Part shown: positions 29,987 to 33,107 of the stretch, in pieces
How positions within the stretch are numbered: position 1 is the stretch's first letter
Layout: the number at the start of each line of letters is the position of its first letter
Assembly: GCA_947627125.1 (NCBI GenBank)
Contig: CANQUY010000003.1
Span: 1-33,107, forward strand
Length of the DNA stretch: 33,107 bases
DNA from: an uncultured Clostridia bacterium
GTDB lineage: Bacteria; Bacillota; Clostridia; Christensenellales; Borkfalkiaceae
Reading direction: 5' to 3'
Notes under the pieces: generated by a model
Databases searched by the model: none
Told to the model about the DNA's origin: nothing
Seen by the model: the letters and a program-made list of their open reading frames with translations, nothing else
Made by a program: the position numbers and the translations under genes

Positions 29987-30763
29987 TCAAACGATGAGAT
30001 TGACCTTATTTTTCAGAATATAGCGCACGAGGAAGAAACAGCCGACGTCGAGCGCGGTGACGAGAAGGATCTGGATCCACAGATAGAGATGGATCGAAAC
30101 TTCCGCCGCTGTTTCATAGATGGGAGCGACGGCAAAGACGGAGAGGATCTGCCCCGCGATATAGAGGCCGAGGACGACGACGAAGGTCATGAGCTTCCGG
30201 TGATTGGTGAACAGCTGCCCCACCGAAATGCAGGTATAGACGAGGAGCAGGGAAACGGGCACGCTGACGATGAAGAGCAGAAGTTCCTCCACAAACTGCC
30301 CCGGGGCAGCGACGATATCGTCGAACCACATCTGAAAAGATATCGAAATATTGAGCCCGATATCGGACAGAATTTCCGACGGCATTCCGATGAAGAAAAT
30401 GCAGAGGGAGAGGACGCTCACGATACATGCCGCAAACATGGCAATAATCGAGGAGAGGAGCTTCGCGCAGATGATCCCCGTCGGCGAAACGGGCAGGGAG
30501 AGGGTCATGTAGCCCTCGCCTGTAAATAACGTCTTATAGAAGCGTGAAATGCCGAGCCCCCATGCCGCAAAGACGAGGGCGAGAATGGCAAACATATAGA
30601 AAACAATGAGGAGGGAGAGCAAAATATTGCCCGCCGGCGAGGAGGAATTGAGGTTCACGGAGAGCATAATTCTCCCGATGACGGCGAACACGACGACCGC
30701 GATCGAAATGAACAGCAATACCCGAAACAGAGCGATAAGTTCGTGTTTTAAGAGTTTTACCAT
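29987..30763 (-). CDS. ABC transporter permease inserted between rimM and trmD
   Basis: The product has 258 residues and about six transmembrane helices: roughly 12-34, 48-70, 105-130, 160-185, 195-215 and 225-250. It looks like the ABC-2 type permeases of small two-gene exporters. It shows no substrate-specific feature I recognise. The ATG overlaps the ATPase stop by 7 nt (ATGGTAA), and trmD starts 1 nt after its stop, so the pair is built into the operon. The partner ATPase resembles those of GntR-linked, bacitracin- or lantibiotic-type exporters, but no regulator is adjacent, so function stays open. Confidence 0.85.
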   Translation of the reverse strand: MVKLLKHELIALFRVLLFISIAVVVFAVIGRIMLSVNLNSSSPAGNILLSLLIVFYMFAILALVFAAWGLGISRFYKTLFTGEGYMTLSLPVSPTGIICAKLLSSIIAMFAACIVSVLSLCIFFIGMPSEILSDIGLNISISFQMWFDDIVAAPGQFVEELLLFIVSVPVSLLLVYTCISVGQLFTNHRKLMTFVVVLGLYIAGQILSVFAVAPIYETAAEVSIHLYLWIQILLVTALDVGCFFLVRYILKNKVNLIV

Positions 30764-31455
30764 CGGAACACCTCCCTGAAGAGCTCGTCGAGGCTCTTCC
30801 CCTTTTCTGCCCTGATCTTGTCCGCCTCCCCCTCGAGCACGACCTGCCCGCGGCTCAAAAAGACCGCATGCGTCAGAATGGGCTCAATGTCGGCAATGAG
30901 GTGGGTGCAGAGGAAGATGGTGGAGCCCTCCGGCTTGTTCCGCATGATGACGTCGAGAATGAAGTCCCGCGCGGCGGGATCGACGCCCGCGATCGGCTCG
31001 TCGAGAATGTAGAGCTTGGCATTCCGCGCCATTGTGAGAATGAGCCCCACTTTCTCCTTATTTCCCTTGGAGAGGGACTTGATACGCTGTTCGAGCCCGA
31101 TGCCGAGGCGGCCGAACATTTCCTTTGCGGTATCTTCGCGGAAATCGGGGAAGAAATCTTTCACATATGCCATCGCCTGTGAAACTTTCATCCAATCGGC
31201 CAAAAAGTTGGTGTCGGGAAGATAGGCCGTCACCGCCTTGGTCGCGGCGGAGGGCGTCTTGCCGTCGATGAGAATGGCCCCCGACGTCGGCTGGAGCATG
31301 CCCATTGCAAGTTTGATGAGCGTGGATTTCCCGCTGCCGTTGGGGCCGAGGAGCCCGACGACGCCGCCCGCCTCGATCTTGAGATCGACATTGCAGAGCG
31401 CAACCGTCTGCCCGTACGCCTTGGAAAGATTCCCGCATTCAAGTATGAATGACAT
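30757..31455 (-). CDS. ABC transporter ATPase inserted between rimM and trmD
   Basis: The product has 232 residues. It has Walker A GPNGSGKS (37-44), a variant signature LSKGN (128-132, usually LSGGQ), Walker B LYILDEP (148-154), a D-loop (GVDP) and the switch histidine in CTHL. I start at the ATG at 31455, preceded by AAGGAGG 6 nt upstream; a longer frame upstream reads through rimM. It pairs with the overlapping permease gene as a two-gene exporter-type system. The start lies 16 nt beyond the rimM stop. The LSKGN form is typical of the YtrB/EcsA-like branch of these ATPases, as far as I can judge. Confidence 0.9.
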   Translation of the reverse strand: MSFILECGNLSKAYGQTVALCNVDLKIEAGGVVGLLGPNGSGKSTLIKLAMGMLQPTSGAILIDGKTPSAATKAVTAYLPDTNFLADWMKVSQAMAYVKDFFPDFREDTAKEMFGRLGIGLEQRIKSLSKGNKEKVGLILTMARNAKLYILDEPIAGVDPAARDFILDVIMRNKPEGSTIFLCTHLIADIEPILTHAVFLSRGQVVLEGEADKIRAEKGKSLDELFREVFRW

Positions 31456-31471
31456 AATTCCTCCTTGCGGT

Positions 31472-31972
31472 TTAAAGGACCGCGACCTCTTGATACCTCT
31501 TTTTATCGACAATCACCCGCATATTTTCAGGATCTACGCTGAGAACGACGCCGTCGGCGACGGGGAATAAAATTTCCTTCCCGTCCTTTTTGATGGTGTA
31601 GATATCTGTTGAAGCCTGCTTGATGTCGGTGAGCTTGCCGAGAAATTCCCCCTCCTCCGTGACGACCTCGCTGCCCAAGATGTCGGCAATGTAATAGACG
31701 CCCTCCTCGAGTTCGGGGGCCTCGTCGCGGGGAATGACGAGCTCCTTGCCGCGCAGAAGTTCCGCCGCATTCCTGTCCGCCACGCCGCGGAGGTTCAAAA
31801 ACACGGCGTCGGGAGCGCAGCGGACGGATAAAATTTTATATTCCGTGCCGTCGATAAAGACGCGCTTGAGGCCGATAAAATCCTCCGCGCTGTCTGTATA
31901 CGGCTTCACTTTGACCTCGCCGCGGACCCCCTGCGGCTTTGTAATTTGACCGATAAGCAGCTGTTTTTCCAT
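31472..31972 (-). CDS. rimM: 16S rRNA processing protein RimM
   Basis: The product has 166 residues. RimM binds S19 and helps mature the 30S head. The N-terminal RimM domain starts LLIGQITKPQGVRGEVKVKP, the family signature, and the C-terminal PRC-barrel domain starts EEGVYYIADILGSEVVTEEG and contains EILFPVADGVVLSVD. The ATG at 31972 is 1 nt after the tmk stop. A longer frame upstream overlaps tmk and is rejected. rimM and trmD are adjacent in most bacteria; here the ABC pair lies between them. Confidence 0.95.
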   Translation of the reverse strand: MEKQLLIGQITKPQGVRGEVKVKPYTDSAEDFIGLKRVFIDGTEYKILSVRCAPDAVFLNLRGVADRNAAELLRGKELVIPRDEAPELEEGVYYIADILGSEVVTEEGEFLGKLTDIKQASTDIYTIKKDGKEILFPVADGVVLSVDPENMRVIVDKKRYQEVAVL

Positions 31973-31973
31973 A

Positions 31974-32600
31974 TCAGAACCCAAAGAGCGCGTCCACGGC
32001 AGTGCGGATATGCGCCTGCGTGCGCTCCTTCTCCTCCTCGCTCTTGACAATGACGATATTTTCGACGTCCCTGTACTTTTCAAACACATGCAAAAAGTTC
32101 TCGCGCGTATTTCTCTGCCGCTCGAGGGTTTCGTACCGTTCCCGCTCCTCCCTGCGCCCCACGCGCTCCATGCCCGCCTCGGGCGGAAGATCGAGAAAGA
32201 GAACGAGATCGGGACGCAGGAGTTCCATCGCGGGACGGTTGAGTTCCTCCACCCACGCAAGCGGAACGAGCCCGCCGTTGTAGGCAAACGACGAAAAGTA
32301 GTACCTGTCGCAGAGGACGGTGACGCCCGCACGGAGGGTCTTGAGCATGCCGTTTTCGGGATTCTGGATATGGTCAAGACGGTCGGCCGCAAACATGGCC
32401 GCGATGGTGTACTCGCCCGTTTCCGTCTTTCCGCTCATGCAGTCGTGCACGAGAGCGCCGAACGGGGAGCCCGTGGGTTCATGCGTGCAGATATTTGGAA
32501 CGGCATGTTCCTCCAAGTAACGGGAGAGGAGCTTCATCTGCGTGCTCTTCCCGCTCCCGTCCAATCCTTCAAATACAATGAATTTTCCCTTTGTGTCCAT
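31974..32600 (-). CDS. tmk: Thymidylate kinase
   Basis: The product has 208 residues, the normal length. It phosphorylates dTMP to dTDP. The P-loop is EGLDGSGKST (11-20), followed by HEPTGSPFG, the DRYYFSSFAYNGG region (normally DRY/F) and the C-terminal LID (GRREERERYETLERQ). The start at 32600 fits the P-loop position; the longer frame upstream is repeat DNA. No Shine-Dalgarno precedes it, and TATAAT lies 9 nt before the ATG, so the mRNA may begin about 3 nt upstream. It heads the operon tmk-rimM-ABC-ABC-trmD. Confidence 0.95.
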   Translation of the reverse strand: MDTKGKFIVFEGLDGSGKSTQMKLLSRYLEEHAVPNICTHEPTGSPFGALVHDCMSGKTETGEYTIAAMFAADRLDHIQNPENGMLKTLRAGVTVLCDRYYFSSFAYNGGLVPLAWVEELNRPAMELLRPDLVLFLDLPPEAGMERVGRREERERYETLERQRNTRENFLHVFEKYRDVENIVIVKSEEEKERTQAHIRTAVDALFGF

Positions 32601-32609
32601 ACAGAATGT

Positions 32610-32638
32610 ATTATAGCAAAAATCAAAGATATTGTCAA
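32610..32638 (-). promoter_or_regulatory. Consensus promoter of the tmk operon, nearly leaderless
   Basis: TTGACA (32638-32633), 17-nt spacer, TATAAT (32615-32610) on the minus strand. The predicted start is about 3 nt before the tmk ATG. Confidence 0.85.
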
Positions 32639-32673
32639 TCCCGAATTCCACGCATTTCACACAATGCCGTGCG

Positions 32674-33107
32674 CTCATCCTGAGCGCAGCGAAGGATCTC
32701 GTTAAACCAACGGAGGCCATTCTGATCACGTCATGGTGAGAACGGGAGTACAACACAGTCATGCCCCCTCCCGAGGAGGGGGGTAGGGGGGTGGGAAACG
32801 ACCGCTTAGTAATCAATATACGCCCCCGCGAGATTCTTCGGGTCATCTTGTCGGACTTCGTTCTTTCTCCCTTTCTCAGAATGACGCGGGGCTGGTTCCC
32901 CGTAGGCGGCGTCATGCTGAGAAAGGGAGTGCAACGCAGTCTGCGAGGGCCGTACCGAAGCATCTCGCCGCACTGTGTCCGTATACGCCCCGCGAGATTC
33001 TTCGGGTTAGTCCCCGTCCTCTCGTTCTTTCCCCGTTTCTCAGAATGACGCGGGGCTGGTTCCCCGTAGGCGGCGTCATGCTGAGACAGGGAGTGCAACG
33101 CAGTCTA
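32674..33107. repeat. REP-like cluster running off the window end
   Basis: A short C unit (32674-32710), a D/B-like fragment (32727-32760), a C/G-rich palindrome (32762-32793), reversed A (about 32825-32898), B (about 32907-32972), reversed A (about 32987-33053) and the start of another B at about 33071. GGCTGGTTCCCCGTAGGCGG recurs at about 32889 and 33053, so the A-B pair is partly tandem with a period near 163 bp. No gene is visible. Confidence 0.85.

Overview
The window looks like a chromosomal segment of a GC-rich, probably endospore-forming member of the Clostridia (Bacillota). It carries spoIIR, cdaA, a KtrAB-type potassium system, the rimM/trmD/ylqF/rnhB neighbourhood and sigma-A-like promoters (TTGACA-17-TATAAT). 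A gut lineage related to Christensenellales is a guess from gene content only. Coding density is low for a bacterium: about 5 kb of intergenic space is filled with short inverted-repeat (REP/MITE-like) elements.

Layout. 1-1647 (minus): tex, cut by the window edge. 1737-2004: repeats. 2128-2649: spoIIR with a possible sigma-F promoter. 2758-3250: repeats. 3265-4344: mnmA. 4488-4748: repeats. 4785-4861: tRNA-Arg(CCG), followed to 6326 by an AT-rich island bounded by copies of the tRNA 3' end. The island holds a small two-helix membrane protein and, upstream of it, what looks like a complete structured RNA gene (promoter, 16-bp closing stem, intrinsic terminator). 6480-7442: a ThuA-like lipoprotein. 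8122-10319: ktrB and ktrA, separated by repeats. 10761-13078: an envelope operon (minus) facing an XRE regulator across an operator-like region; its first gene carries a frameshift at a G5 run. 13872-17287 (minus): cdaA, a 35-residue CdaR-like anchor, a DUF1015 gene and lysC, all overlapping. 17376-20326 (minus): comEC and holA. 21148-26676 (plus): an 1842-residue DUF4011/SF1 helicase/DUF3320 protein whose accessory catalytic motifs look degenerate. 26967-29042 (minus): yraN, rnhB, ylqF. 29320-32600 (minus): tmk, rimM, an ABC ATPase and permease, and trmD in one tight operon. 32674-33107: repeats.

How it fits together. Most genes are housekeeping: tRNA modification, replication, translation factors and ribosome assembly. 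CdaA makes c-di-AMP, and KtrA-type RCK_C domains are known c-di-AMP receptors, so the window holds both a producer and a likely target. The best candidates for something undescribed are the structured RNA plus membrane protein in the tRNA-Arg island, the REP families whose stem cores covary, and the CdaR-like gene reduced to its membrane anchor.
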